Virus record (IMG/VR): IMGVR_UViG_3300034177_000014
Span: 1-46,905 of that record
From: a virus
Length of the DNA: 46,905 nt
Reading direction: 5' to 3' (one strand)
A model generated the notes under the pieces. That model had not been told where the DNA came from and did not search any database. It was given only the letters and a program-made list of their open reading frames with translations. Of this stretch, positions 16,643 to 26,827 are shown in pieces. The first letter of the stretch is position 1. Every line of letters begins with the position of its first letter. The translations under genes and the position numbers were made by a program.

Positions 16643-17095
16643 ATGAGTTTTCTTTCCGCTATTCCTATCATCGGAGATCTTATCAATGGCATTGGAGATG
16701 CTGTTGATAAGAATGTAACTACAGATCATGAGCGGCTTGTAGTCAAAGCCAAGATGATGGAAATTGCTGCTCCTGCACTGATTGCTGTTGTCCAAGCACA
16801 GACTTCCGCTAATGAACTTACTGCAAAGATTGCAGAACTTGAAGCTAGAAGTGAAGATAGGATGGTTCGCTGGCGGCGTCCAATTCTAGCACTCATAGCT
16901 GCTAGCAACTTTATAATAGTATTATGGTGGTGGCTTTTAACTTCTCCAACCAATATCTTCGAACTCACTGAGATTCCTGCTGTAGTGTCTTACAGCTTCA
17001 CCTTTGCAGCTCTTGTCAATGGTCTCGACATTGGAACTCGTGGACTAGAAAAGATGGTTGGTAAATGGTCATCGCGTGCTAACGGAGAACATTAA
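16643..17095 (+). CDS. holin of the three-helix type
   Basis: 150 aa, ribosome site GAGGAAA. The C-terminal part has a basic run then an aromatic membrane segment (RWRRPILALIAASNFIIVLWWW, about 79-100) and a second hydrophobic segment (AVVSYSFTFAALVNGLDIG). An amphipathic helical N-terminal half (about 1-75) precedes them. This matches the 3-TM holin/gene-transfer-agent release family. It would permeabilise the membrane to release the M15 peptidase. The stop overlaps the next ATG (TAATG). Confidence 0.72.
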   Translation: MSFLSAIPIIGDLINGIGDAVDKNVTTDHERLVVKAKMMEIAAPALIAVVQAQTSANELTAKIAELEARSEDRMVRWRRPILALIAASNFIIVLWWWLLTSPTNIFELTEIPAVVSYSFTFAALVNGLDIGTRGLEKMVGKWSSRANGEH

Positions 17096-19083
17096 TGGCA
17101 CAAGCACAAGTTCAAGTTCCTCGAAATCAAGCAGTTGATATCGCTGATATCATATCTAAGCTTGCGCCTACCTTTATTGGAACTGGAAAGACTACAACTA
17201 CCGGAAATATCTCTGCAACGGCTGCTGCTCAAAGCAATGCTGCATTCGATCTCGCAATGCAGCGAGCACAATCTAGTGACCAAGCTGATCGTCTCATCCA
17301 AGATATTCTTTACCGAGCACAATTAGCTTTCGCGCCAGTTCTCGGCGAAGAGAAAGCTGCTGGAGTATATAACAGTTCAACGAAGCTTCTTCTTGGTCAG
17401 GAAGCACAACGCAGAGCTACTGCCGCTGCTGGTGCTGCTGTTCTTCAAGATCAACAGCAGAATCTTCAAACTGCTGCTAGTATCGCAAATCAACAAGCAG
17501 CTTCTACAAGAGGAACTACAAGTAAAACAAAGCCAGCAGTTAATCCTTTGGCCTCTCTCGGAACTCTTTTCGCACTTGGCGGTGCTCAGAAAGCAATAAA
17601 GAAACTTCCACAACAAAAAGCAATTCCTCCCGCAGCAACACTTCCAGCAGCTGCTGGTGGTGCTGAAGAGCTTAGTGCTTACGACTATAGTCAAGAAGGA
17701 TTTGATTCATTTTCTGCCAGCGGTGGAGGCGCTCCACCACTCGGTGCATCTGATATTTCTGGAACTGACTTTTTAGCTAGTGCAGGAGCTGGTAGTGATT
17801 TTGCTACCTTTGCTGCATCCGATATTGGACTTTCTGAATTTGCTGATCTTGGAGCTTTCGACTACAGCTTTGATGGAGCAGATTTAGGAGTAGCTTCTGA
17901 TATTGGATTTACCGAAGCTGGAAGTGAACTTGTCGCCGGGGGAGAAGAATTAGGTTTATTCGATGAACTTCTCGATTTTGGTGGTGGAGGGGGAGATGGA
18001 AGCTTTTTCGAAGATGTTGGAAGCTTCTTTGGATTTGCTGACGGGGGACAAATTCCAAAGATAGATCCACGAGCTGCTTACACGATTGCTCCGCATCCAA
18101 TAACCAGATCTGGAACTGCTTCCAGTAGTTCATTATCTTCTCCCGTTGGTGCTGCGAAACCTCCTTCTCGTAGAAAATCTTCTTCTCAAGAAGATGCCAA
18201 TGATCTTATCACAGGACAAAGTGGGGATGAGGGAACTGGTGCTCCTGCTACTGGCCTAAGTGGGCCTGGAAGTGGAGCTGCTGCAGCTGCAACTATCGGG
18301 GCTATGATGGCTATGGCAGCAGGAGGCCCACTCGGACTTCTTGGATATGCTACCAAACTCGGAGCTTATACTCTTGGAAAAACTGCTTTTGCTGCTCCGG
18401 TAGAACCTCAGACAATAGAACAAGCTCAATTAGAACTTGAAACTTTTATGGCATCTCTTAACCAAACAATGGGACAACCTGGAGTTGGCACTGTTGGAGT
18501 ATCTGGAGATACTTCTCTTGCTGGCAGTCCTGAAACGTCTACACCAACTTCTGGTAGTGCTGGCTATGTTGATGTTGGTTTCGGAATAGAATCCGCACTT
18601 GGTGCTCCTGGAAAAGAAACTGCACCGAGTGAAGCTGCTCCAAGTGAAGCTGCACCATCAGATACGAGTAGTGATGAAGCAGGTGGAGATGACGCTGATG
18701 GAGGAGACTCTTTTTATGACGGTGGAATGGTTTTAAAGAAGATGAAGAAAGGAAAGAAAGGCGGCTATGCTGATGGTGGCAAAGTTTCTCCAGAAGAAGA
18801 TTATATCAAGAAAGCTACTCAATCACCAAATACTCTTGGAGCACCTTCCATAATAGAAGAAATTATGAATATGCTATTCAAAAGTAATATTGATCGCAGA
18901 GGAGCAAACTTCGGAGTTCCTCCAGCTGCTGGAAAAACATCAGCAATAGATAGTGTTCCGATTAATGTAACTCCTGGTGAATACGTTCTTCCTGTTGACG
19001 TTGTAAATGTCCTTGGGAAAGAAAAGTTAGATGCACTTGTTGATTCTCTCCATCAACCAATTCAAGGAGGGAGGGCAACATAA
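17095..19083 (+). CDS. internal virion/ejection protein 1 (662 aa)
   Basis: A long, low-complexity protein typical of the first of three podovirus internal-core proteins. The N-terminus is helical and Gln/Ala-rich (1-170). A Gly/Ser/Asp-rich middle has repeated ASDIG-type units (about 220-290). Two YADGG-type motifs (FADGGQI near 312, YADGGKV near 557) and a conserved-looking C-terminal block VPINVTPGEYVLPVDVVN occur. Such proteins ride inside the head and form the ejection channel. A Lys-rich patch (MKKGKKGG) may bind DNA. Encoded just before the 535-aa and 1723-aa partners. Confidence 0.65.
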   Translation: MAQAQVQVPRNQAVDIADIISKLAPTFIGTGKTTTTGNISATAAAQSNAAFDLAMQRAQSSDQADRLIQDILYRAQLAFAPVLGEEKAAGVYNSSTKLLLGQEAQRRATAAAGAAVLQDQQQNLQTAASIANQQAASTRGTTSKTKPAVNPLASLGTLFALGGAQKAIKKLPQQKAIPPAATLPAAAGGAEELSAYDYSQEGFDSFSASGGGAPPLGASDISGTDFLASAGAGSDFATFAASDIGLSEFADLGAFDYSFDGADLGVASDIGFTEAGSELVAGGEELGLFDELLDFGGGGGDGSFFEDVGSFFGFADGGQIPKIDPRAAYTIAPHPITRSGTASSSSLSSPVGAAKPPSRRKSSSQEDANDLITGQSGDEGTGAPATGLSGPGSGAAAAATIGAMMAMAAGGPLGLLGYATKLGAYTLGKTAFAAPVEPQTIEQAQLELETFMASLNQTMGQPGVGTVGVSGDTSLAGSPETSTPTSGSAGYVDVGFGIESALGAPGKETAPSEAAPSEAAPSDTSSDEAGGDDADGGDSFYDGGMVLKKMKKGKKGGYADGGKVSPEEDYIKKATQSPNTLGAPSIIEEIMNMLFKSNIDRRGANFGVPPAAGKTSAIDSVPINVTPGEYVLPVDVVNVLGKEKLDALVDSLHQPIQGGRAT

Positions 19084-20690
19084 TGGCTGTAGAGAACATT
19101 GTTAGCCTTGACAAGATTATCTCTGAGTTTGCTAACGTTGGCGCAGCTCAAGCTGCTCAAGGAAAGAAGCTAGATGCAGATGAGGCTGCATTGAATCAAT
19201 CTGTTGGAAAGGAAGAGGACGCTATTCGCCGCGAAGCGGAACTCACAGGGCAAGTGCAAGGTCTTGTTGATGAGCTTGGAATACGTCGTGCTGGAAGGAA
19301 TGCTGATGCAGCTGCTTCCTTTGGAACAAATCCTGACGCTTCTACTTATATCATTAATGAACTTGCCAAAACATCTGTAGAAAATGACAAAAGACTAAGA
19401 GCTTCGGCCATAGATTTGCAGCAAAAAATGTCTGTTGGCCCTGGTGATGATATCCTCGAATGGATTGCAAATCAATTTATACTTCCTTCTCAAGCGCAGG
19501 CACACAATGCTCTCGCTGTTGAGCAGGAGATTGTCACTGGCGCAATTAGCAGACTTCAGCAGCAAACACAAGAGCAAGTTAAGATCAACAATGCAATTAC
19601 TGCGAATACATCTCAAGCTATTATTAAGGCAAATTCCGAACGTCTCCTTGCAGCTGCTGCTGTCAAAGCTGCAAATGCACAACAAGAAGCCCTTAAGGTT
19701 AATATGACTGTTGGTAGCGTTAGACTTGCAACAACACAGCAAGCATTTACCAACAGTCTTGCTCTTGTTCGTGCTCAAGTTGATCTTCAGCAACTCCAAA
19801 TTCAACGTGATAGGAATAAGCTGGATAAGGAGCTTAAGCAAGAACGCCTTGAAGCTCTTCGCCGCGCGGAGAAAAGTGACCTCGAACTACAAGTAGATCT
19901 TAATCGTGCAACACAACTTCATGGAATGCGTCAAATTACTCCAGAACAATTCCGTCGTATGTCAGGGCCGATGAAGCAGGTTCTTGAGTATGCAATGTCT
20001 GATCCTTCAATGCTTAGTGGCAGACTTGGACCAAATCCTGCTGTTGCAGTTGAAATGGCCGTTACAATCAATTCACCTCTCACTCCTGCAACACAGGATG
20101 TTAAGGGAAAACTCATTGATATGATGGTAACTGCTCAATCACGTCCAGATTGGTCAGCTCTCAAACCTGAACAAAAGCAAAATGCGCATTTAAAAGCAAT
20201 AAATGAGCGTCTGGCTCTTGAAATGCGCAATATTCCTGATTCCGGCAGCATCTTCTCAGCTCCTCCGATGCAAAGTGTTGGAAAGATTCCAAGAGTGGAA
20301 GCTACTGTGCTATGGAAGGAGTATCTTGCTCCCCTTGCTAAGAATCCGACCGCTCCAATGTCTGCAAATCAACTTTTTACTGGTGCTCTCGATACTGTAG
20401 CTGCTGGAAAGATGCCAATCGAACAAGCTGCTCTTGAGATTTCAGAAATCTACAAAGCTATCGTTGCTGATAACTGGCACAATAAGGATTATGGACGCTT
20501 TGCTGTCCAAGTTCCCGAACAATATCGTCATTCTTACAATACTCGTATTCCTGGGCCGTTCCGCTTTGGGACGGAGCAGCCGCTTGATATGACAAATGCA
20601 ACAGCTGTTAAGAATCGTATGCTTCGTCATCTTAATGCACAAAAAATGAGTGATGAAGCTGAAACACTTTCCTCTCAAATGCTCCCCTGA
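19083..20690 (+). CDS. internal virion/ejection protein 2 (535 aa)
   Basis: ATG overlaps the previous stop (TAATG). About residues 100-290 form a long coiled-coil region rich in Gln, Ala and Leu (QEIVTGAISRLQQQTQEQVK to RDRNKLDKELKQERLEALRR). The C-terminal third is mixed helical (PEQYRHSYNTRIPGPFRFG). Its size and place between the 662- and 1723-aa proteins match the middle member of the T7-type internal core. No enzymatic motif seen. Probably part of the periplasm-spanning DNA conduit. Confidence 0.65.
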   Translation: MAVENIVSLDKIISEFANVGAAQAAQGKKLDADEAALNQSVGKEEDAIRREAELTGQVQGLVDELGIRRAGRNADAAASFGTNPDASTYIINELAKTSVENDKRLRASAIDLQQKMSVGPGDDILEWIANQFILPSQAQAHNALAVEQEIVTGAISRLQQQTQEQVKINNAITANTSQAIIKANSERLLAAAAVKAANAQQEALKVNMTVGSVRLATTQQAFTNSLALVRAQVDLQQLQIQRDRNKLDKELKQERLEALRRAEKSDLELQVDLNRATQLHGMRQITPEQFRRMSGPMKQVLEYAMSDPSMLSGRLGPNPAVAVEMAVTINSPLTPATQDVKGKLIDMMVTAQSRPDWSALKPEQKQNAHLKAINERLALEMRNIPDSGSIFSAPPMQSVGKIPRVEATVLWKEYLAPLAKNPTAPMSANQLFTGALDTVAAGKMPIEQAALEISEIYKAIVADNWHNKDYGRFAVQVPEQYRHSYNTRIPGPFRFGTEQPLDMTNATAVKNRMLRHLNAQKMSDEAETLSSQMLP

Positions 20691-23600
20691 TGGAACATAC
20701 TGATCTACACATTGCTGCGGATAACCATGAGGTAGCTCTCAGCGGTCGTAGTATGTTCGATTCTGTTGCTGACTTTCTCAATAAAGGTGTTCCACTCACT
20801 GGTCTCAGCATCTACAACAGTTTCGTAAATACTGCTGTTGATGTTGGCAACTTCTTTGGCGGCGATTTCGAACGTAATAATCCCATTGAACAACTTCAAA
20901 ACTATGACGACGATTTGCTCTCCTATTATAAAGAGCACGATGAAGGCATTGAAGCAGCTGGCTTAGTTGTTGGCAGCTTCATTCCAGGTCTTGCAGCTAT
21001 TAAGGCTTTGCAACTCGCTTCTCGTGGAAAGCAAGGTCTAAACACAGCAATGGCTACAGGACTTCTCAGCGGTAAGAAGCAAGCCGTTATTCGTGATGCT
21101 ATTTCTGAAATTAATGCTGGAGAAGCCTCTCTTTTCGGCAATATTAACGCCTCTAAACTCAAAGCTATTGCTTACGGCTTCGGGGATCAAGCTCTCCAAG
21201 CTGCTGCTTGGGAGACAGCAACGATAGCAACAATGAAAGCAAATCCTCTTCTCGATAAGGATGGATTTGAAGATATTATGTCACATATGTTTTGGGGAAC
21301 ACTCGTCGGAGGTGGTGTTGGAGGCGTTATCGAAGGTATTGCTATTCGTTCTACCATCAATAATGCGCTGCGCGATATAGACGCGAAGGAGAAAGTCTTC
21401 GATTTAGCAAAGAGTCTTGGACTCGGTAACTTCAATGCTGGTGATCGGGTTGTTGCACTCATCAACAGTATTGACGAGATGCCAATTCCTGCTACTGCTA
21501 GTGAGAAGGTTAAAGCCATCAGAACAAAATCACACGCTGAGATAGAAGCTTGGAAAACTCTTAAAACTATTAGCCCGGAGGCTGATGAGAACCTTGGAAA
21601 AGCTTTCATCGACTCCCTCTATCATATGCGGCATGAAGCACAGCTTACGAAGGAAGAAATGTATGACTATCTTGCCCGTCTTGCAAGAATTAGCCGTGCC
21701 GACTCAGAATCTTATCTTAAAGGAGATGACGTATTCTATGTGAATCGTTTCGCTAAAAAGGAAGATGTTGACTTTGGCGATCTCATTATTCAGCCTTCGA
21801 AGGCTAGAACTGCTGAAGAAGCAGCTCATTTCCTGGAGATGCAGAAGAAAGCAGCTTCTTCCTATGCTTACACCATGGTTCCTGGAGCTACCAATATTCG
21901 TGTCTCTCGTTTTGATGATGTAATAACCAGTGCCGACAAGCAATCTGTGCAGAAGTATACCAGCAAGACTGAAGCTTTCGAAGCTGGTGAAGACTTCTTC
22001 ATTGATTCGCAGCTTAATGTCAGTGTCAACCAAAATTCAGTGAATGTGAAGCGAGTTCCTCGTCCTGGTGAAGGTAGAATTCTTAGTGCTGCGGAAGAGA
22101 AAACATTCCGCAGCACTGGAAACCTTCCTGCTGGAGCTAAACCGCTCTATGGTGCTCCTCTTTTCTTCAATGTTCTTACTGGACATGTAACTGATCGTGC
22201 ATATGCTGTTATTGGTGATATTGCTCCAATTAAAAGTATCAAAGATCTCCTTACTTACGACTCTCGCGGCAACATTACTGGTATTTCCTTGAGCACCGAA
22301 GCTGGTAAGAAATATTCCAGCACTCATTATGTTGAATCTGGTTTTAACTACCATGATGATTCTGCTCTCGACGCAAATGCTCGCTATGTTTGGGCATTTG
22401 CTCGTGGACTCAAGAAGGATGATATCATCAACTATAATGATATTCCAATGCTGGAGCAAGTTATTCGCACAGGAAATGCAGATGGCATGGACAAAGTACG
22501 GGAACTCAACGTTCGCATGAGGCAACCAAACGGAGATATTAGCAAACTTCCAGATGCTGCTGCTGTTCTTGAGCGGCAGGTGTGGAAGGAGAAGGATGCT
22601 GTTATTGCGGAGCTACTCGGTGATGGCAGCAAACGAGTGGATGCTACTGAAGTTGCTATTAAAGCCAACGTTCCCAAGCAGTACCTAGAAGCTGGAATGC
22701 GTGCTAATAAATGGGAAGAAGTCTCAGTTCCTATTCAAAATTCACTTAAAGTTAACACTATCCGCCTTGAATATGATATTGGCGACCTCAGTGTTCAAGA
22801 AGGAAATATATTGAGAGGAATGGTTGATATGCAGTATCGTGTAGACATGGCAAAACAGCAAGCTCTTAATGCTGTTACCAACTACTATAAAGCAGAAGCT
22901 CCTCGTATGGTTGCCAGAGGAACCGCTAAAGAATCCAGTATCCTAGGAGCTGGGCCAGGTGCATTTACTGCATCTAGCGCTGATTACGGAACGCTTGCAC
23001 AACAGATGGAATCTCTTGGCAATGCGCTTAGTCAATGGATGCAGGTAAAGAGAAGTTATGTTACTGATCATCTTGCTGGCGCAATTTCTGCCTTCGAAGG
23101 TGATGAGATTGCTAGTGCTGAACTTGCAGTTATTACTAATATCGGACGTAGAGTTTCTCGTCAATTCCAGTTCCTTCCTGAAAATATTGCTGTTCAATAT
23201 ACGAAGCAAGGAGCAACTACAAATACTATGGTTCTCGAAAAATCACTTATTAAAGATCCCGGTGGAGCAATCATTGGATGGAAACCTGACTACGTTCCGA
23301 ATGAAGGAGTTTGGATTAATGGCAGTCGCTTCGGAAAGCTGGATTACAGCGATAAGCCATTCGAAGGTGCTTTCACCTACTATAACCTGAATCCAAAAGT
23401 TGCTAATTTCCTTCGTGCAGGAACTGAACTTAATGATGAGCGGCTTGTTCACCACAATACTTGGCTTGCTGCTCAAGGTATTGCTCGTAAATATGATCTT
23501 GGCACTGTATATTTTCCGCCTATTGATACTGCTCGTTATAAATACGTGGCACTCGTTCGTGAAGCAGAAGGAATAGCCTTTGGAACCAGTGATGCTGGTG

Positions 23601-25861
23601 CTCTTGTTTCCGATTCTGCGGAAGGACTCCAAAAGAAGGTTGCTCTTGTTCTTCAAGATAATCCACAAGCTCGTATTTCTTTCAAAGGAACATCGAAGGA
23701 TTATCACGAAGCTCTTGGAGATTATGATTATAGTCTTAATCTCGTTGAATCAGCTGTTGACTCCAATCTTCGGAAGAAAGGTATTCTCAGTGATGTGCTG
23801 CCAAATGTTCGTGGACAGCAGCAACTCAAGGAATATTTCGATTGGCATATACGGCAGGAAGAGCGCCAAAGCAGAAACTTTATGGAGTTAGGCAATGCTC
23901 AATTGTTCGCTGAATTGCGAGCACTTGGGAAGAAGTTTATGGAGCCACAAGAAGCTGTGGGGCCACAAGAGGGAAGATTCTTTAGGCGAGCGGAGAATCC
24001 ATTCCGCCGTTATACCGACCTTGCGCTCAATATTAGTCCGAAACAGGAGTATCGACTGTGGCAAGATTCTCAGGAGAAGGTGGAAGCTTTTGCTGCTACT
24101 GCCTTCCGGCAAGCGAAAGAACTGCTTGGACAAGCAAGTAAAGGACTCATTAGCTATGAGCAAGCAACTGAGTTAACTACGAAGTTTGGTCTTGGCAATC
24201 CGTATCAACGGACTATTGAAAAGCTTGGAGAGCTGAGTGAGAGCGGTGCAACGAAAGGTGCTCTTGAGCGTTTCGCAGAAGCTAATCGCCTTCCTTTAGG
24301 TGTTCCACTTTCTCGCTTTGTCCAGAAGGCGAATTCAATTTTAGCAGCGACTGTAATTCGGCTCGATGTTTTTCAAACCTTGATAAATGTGGTATCAACA
24401 CCAGTTCTTCTAACAGCCGAGTTCGCGTCAGCGAAGAATAATCCAGCCTTACGCCAACTTCTGACAACAACGCTTCCAGGTGCAGGTGATAAAGTAGTTC
24501 CTGCCTACTCGAAAATACTTTTCGAATCAGTGGGAGATTTTTTCGGGCGAGATAAAGAAGCTCTAGTCTCCCGCTATCGTATGCTTGGAACGGTTCGGGA
24601 ACTCTCCTCGGACTATCAAGAAATGCTTTCGAATTTGACGATCGCCGGTTCGACGACAGTAAAAAAGCTAGAAGAAATGGGCGAGAAGGCTGTAAAGCTC
24701 GGAGTGAAAATTTCCCGCGCTGATTGGGCGGAAGAATTCGTTCGATTTGTTGCATCAAGAACGGCTGACAAACTTTTCTCCGCTCTCGGACACTCGGGAC
24801 AAGCTCTCGACGACAATATAAGAACATTTGTAAACCGAGTGCACGGCAATTACTTGGCTGCGCAAAGACCTGTGGCATTTCAGGGGCCAATAGGACAAGC
24901 AGTCGGACTCTTTCAGACATATCAGTTTAACCTCATGCAGCAAACTTTCCGTTATGTTGCGAATCAGGAAAAACTCCCACTTGCAATGTTATACGGCATT
25001 CAGGGTACCTTATTCGGTATGCAAGGGATTCCCGGCTTCCATGCTTTGAACACTCATATCGTAGGTAATGCGTCGAATAATCCTGAGCATAAGGATTTCT
25101 ATTCACAAGTGCCAGCACTGTTTGACAAGAAGCTTGGGGATTGGATGTTATATGGCTCACTATCAAGCGTTCTCTCGACTGGGTTGTATTCTCGCGGTGA
25201 TATAAATCCACGCCAAATATCCATCCTTCCAGTGAATCCGTTAAACTTTCCAGCAATTTCGGCTGGAATACGTTTTGTTGGTAATCTCTGGGATTTAGGT
25301 ACCAGAATGAAAGACGGTGCTCGTTTTTCTGATGCACTACTACAAGGATTAGAGCATAATGCTTTATCGCGTCCTCTGACTGGTATTGCTCAGATGGTAC
25401 AAGGGTATACGACCACATCGAAAGGTTCCTTAATTAGTGCATCAAATGATTGGGATTCTATAGCGACAGCTTCACGCATCCTTGGAGCAAGACCTCTTGA
25501 TGAAGCAGTCGCATTAGACGCTCTCTATCGAAAGACCGCATACCAAGCGAAAGATACTGCGCGGATACAGCAATTAGGTGAGGCTGTAAAAACAACACTG
25601 ATCGCTCAGCAGACTCCAACAGTGGAAGAGCTACAATCGTTTGCTGGCCGATATGCAGCTTCGGGTGGTAGAGTTGAGCATTTTGGTAGGAAGATGATTG
25701 AATGGACGCGCGACGCCAATCAGTCAACCGCCAATGATATTTATCGCTCACTTCGGTCTCCTTTAAATCAAAATATGATGAGAGTTATGGGAGGTGAAAG
25801 ACTCCCAGATTTTTCTACTTCCCTTCCGGCTTCGGTGACTGCGACTTCGCCAATTCAATAG
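20690..25861 (+). CDS. giant internal virion/ejection protein 3 (1723 aa)
   Basis: The longest gene, ATG overlapping the previous stop (TGATGG). It corresponds by place and size to the T7 gp16-type conduit protein. Near the N-terminus are two glycine-rich hydrophobic segments (LVVGSFIPGLAAIKALQLA near 92, and GTLVGGGVGGVIEGIAI near 205) that could insert into membrane. The rest is helical with many charged stretches. I see no transglycosylase or other lytic catalytic signature, unlike gp16. The last 47 nt overlap the convergent gene on the other strand. Confidence 0.65.
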   Translation: MEHTDLHIAADNHEVALSGRSMFDSVADFLNKGVPLTGLSIYNSFVNTAVDVGNFFGGDFERNNPIEQLQNYDDDLLSYYKEHDEGIEAAGLVVGSFIPGLAAIKALQLASRGKQGLNTAMATGLLSGKKQAVIRDAISEINAGEASLFGNINASKLKAIAYGFGDQALQAAAWETATIATMKANPLLDKDGFEDIMSHMFWGTLVGGGVGGVIEGIAIRSTINNALRDIDAKEKVFDLAKSLGLGNFNAGDRVVALINSIDEMPIPATASEKVKAIRTKSHAEIEAWKTLKTISPEADENLGKAFIDSLYHMRHEAQLTKEEMYDYLARLARISRADSESYLKGDDVFYVNRFAKKEDVDFGDLIIQPSKARTAEEAAHFLEMQKKAASSYAYTMVPGATNIRVSRFDDVITSADKQSVQKYTSKTEAFEAGEDFFIDSQLNVSVNQNSVNVKRVPRPGEGRILSAAEEKTFRSTGNLPAGAKPLYGAPLFFNVLTGHVTDRAYAVIGDIAPIKSIKDLLTYDSRGNITGISLSTEAGKKYSSTHYVESGFNYHDDSALDANARYVWAFARGLKKDDIINYNDIPMLEQVIRTGNADGMDKVRELNVRMRQPNGDISKLPDAAAVLERQVWKEKDAVIAELLGDGSKRVDATEVAIKANVPKQYLEAGMRANKWEEVSVPIQNSLKVNTIRLEYDIGDLSVQEGNILRGMVDMQYRVDMAKQQALNAVTNYYKAEAPRMVARGTAKESSILGAGPGAFTASSADYGTLAQQMESLGNALSQWMQVKRSYVTDHLAGAISAFEGDEIASAELAVITNIGRRVSRQFQFLPENIAVQYTKQGATTNTMVLEKSLIKDPGGAIIGWKPDYVPNEGVWINGSRFGKLDYSDKPFEGAFTYYNLNPKVANFLRAGTELNDERLVHHNTWLAAQGIARKYDLGTVYFPPIDTARYKYVALVREAEGIAFGTSDAGALVSDSAEGLQKKVALVLQDNPQARISFKGTSKDYHEALGDYDYSLNLVESAVDSNLRKKGILSDVLPNVRGQQQLKEYFDWHIRQEERQSRNFMELGNAQLFAELRALGKKFMEPQEAVGPQEGRFFRRAENPFRRYTDLALNISPKQEYRLWQDSQEKVEAFAATAFRQAKELLGQASKGLISYEQATELTTKFGLGNPYQRTIEKLGELSESGATKGALERFAEANRLPLGVPLSRFVQKANSILAATVIRLDVFQTLINVVSTPVLLTAEFASAKNNPALRQLLTTTLPGAGDKVVPAYSKILFESVGDFFGRDKEALVSRYRMLGTVRELSSDYQEMLSNLTIAGSTTVKKLEEMGEKAVKLGVKISRADWAEEFVRFVASRTADKLFSALGHSGQALDDNIRTFVNRVHGNYLAAQRPVAFQGPIGQAVGLFQTYQFNLMQQTFRYVANQEKLPLAMLYGIQGTLFGMQGIPGFHALNTHIVGNASNNPEHKDFYSQVPALFDKKLGDWMLYGSLSSVLSTGLYSRGDINPRQISILPVNPLNFPAISAGIRFVGNLWDLGTRMKDGARFSDALLQGLEHNALSRPLTGIAQMVQGYTTTSKGSLISASNDWDSIATASRILGARPLDEAVALDALYRKTAYQAKDTARIQQLGEAVKTTLIAQQTPTVEELQSFAGRYAASGGRVEHFGRKMIEWTRDANQSTANDIYRSLRSPLNQNMMRVMGGERLPDFSTSLPASVTATSPIQ

Positions 25862-26132
25862 TTATAGCCTTTGGCCCCTCTGTAACTTCCACATCAACAA
25901 ACTGCGGATCATTTGCAATAATAATAGCTCCCTTCTGTCGCAGTTTTCCAACCAACATATTGCATAGATCTGGAAGATCATACGTTCCATCTAGCAGTAT
26001 CCCAAGATCCGCAGCAACCGCTCCAAGTGACTCCTCAAGATCCATTCCTTCCAGCTTAGCTAAAAGTTCTGGATGTTGTTTCAGTTCTTGCTGAAGAGCT
26101 AGTATTGCATCTGGTAGCATGATATGATACAT
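25815..26132 (-). CDS. unknown protein, last gene of the leftward arm
   Basis: 105 aa; ATG overlaps the stop of the upstream gene (TAATG). An internal ATG at 26120 is also possible. Helical N-terminus (LQQELKQHPELLAKLEGMDL) and a second part with GTYDLPDLCNMLVGKLRQ. Its 3' end runs 47 nt into the 3' end of the 1723-aa virion gene on the other strand, with no terminator between them. I recognise no function; the conserved feel of the central motif suggests a real protein. Confidence 0.65.
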   Translation of the reverse strand: MYHIMLPDAILALQQELKQHPELLAKLEGMDLEESLGAVAADLGILLDGTYDLPDLCNMLVGKLRQKGAIIIANDPQFVDVEVTEGPKAITIELAKSQSPKPEGK

Positions 26133-26587
26133 TAAAGTTTCTTCTCCTTTCCTCCCGCTTTACCGCCCGACTTTGGCATGGCTCCTGCCTCTTTTCCTTC
26201 TGTTGATGGAGCGGCAGCGACAACTTGTTCACTAAGTTCTCTGCTTAACTCTATCTCGCTTTGTATTTGCCGTTTCAACTGCTCCAACTCCCGCTCCTTC
26301 TCCGCCAGCGCGGTATTGACTTGTTCAGCTAATTCCTCAGTAGATTTGAGCGTTTGTTGCGTCTTTGCCAGCGCGGAGCGGGCGGCGGAGAGTTCGCGTT
26401 CGAGTTGCGGCTTTTTCAGGAACCAAAACTCAATCGCTTGAGGAACCTGATTGTTCCAGCAACACGCCTTCGTGCTGAGATCATCATAATGGGCAAGCGT
26501 AGATTTACATAGTTCCTCTACGGTTGCCGCATAGCACTGATCTTCTGGCCGTGCAGTCGGCGTCCCGCCCCCGGAGTGGTTGGTCAT
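26132..26587 (-). CDS. coiled-coil protein of unknown function
   Basis: 151 aa. A cysteine-containing N-terminus (DQCYAATVEELCKST and KACCWNNQ) is followed by a long charged coiled coil (about 70-125, ELEQLKRQIQSEIELSREL) and a Gly/Lys-rich tail. No membrane segment, so not a typical spanin. Predicted cytoplasmic. It precedes 25815-26132 with a TAATG overlap and probably belongs to the same transcript. Confidence 0.65.
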   Translation of the reverse strand: MTNHSGGGTPTARPEDQCYAATVEELCKSTLAHYDDLSTKACCWNNQVPQAIEFWFLKKPQLERELSAARSALAKTQQTLKSTEELAEQVNTALAEKERELEQLKRQIQSEIELSRELSEQVVAAAPSTEGKEAGAMPKSGGKAGGKEKKL

Positions 26588-26599
26588 GGTTGGCCTTGA

Positions 26600-26827
26600 T
26601 TAGTTAAAACCGAGAATATAGCGTTCAACTGCTTGGCGATCACCCTGTTGCGCTTGCATAGCAGCAAGTAGACCAAGCGGGGCTAATGCTTTGCTGGCAC
26701 TCTTGGTTTCTTCATGCTTTTCTAAGTCAGACATCATCGAAGTCACGGCATTGAGCAGTTCTCCGCGTTTGACGTATTCCATTGCACGAGCCTTGCAAAA
26801 CTGTATGTGCTCTTCACGTGATCTCAT
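26600..26827 (-). CDS. conserved small phage protein
   Basis: 75 aa, opening MRSREEHIQFCKARAMEYVK, then LNAVTSMMSDLEKHEET and ending VERYILGFN. This combination is a common small protein in tailed phages of proteobacteria, of unknown function and largely helical. Its start overlaps the end of the gene upstream (26814-27281). Confidence 0.75.
   Translation of the reverse strand: MRSREEHIQFCKARAMEYVKRGELLNAVTSMMSDLEKHEETKSASKALAPLGLLAAMQAQQGDRQAVERYILGFN

Noticed and set aside
24282-24920. 212-aa open frame on the - strand inside the giant virion gene
   Set aside because: Leu/Ser/Arg-rich mirror of the real frame, no ribosome site and no partner gene; shadow.
24280-25861. Apparent shift of codon choice in the last third of the giant virion gene
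   Set aside because: Noted by eye only; without computed codon statistics a mosaic junction cannot be claimed.
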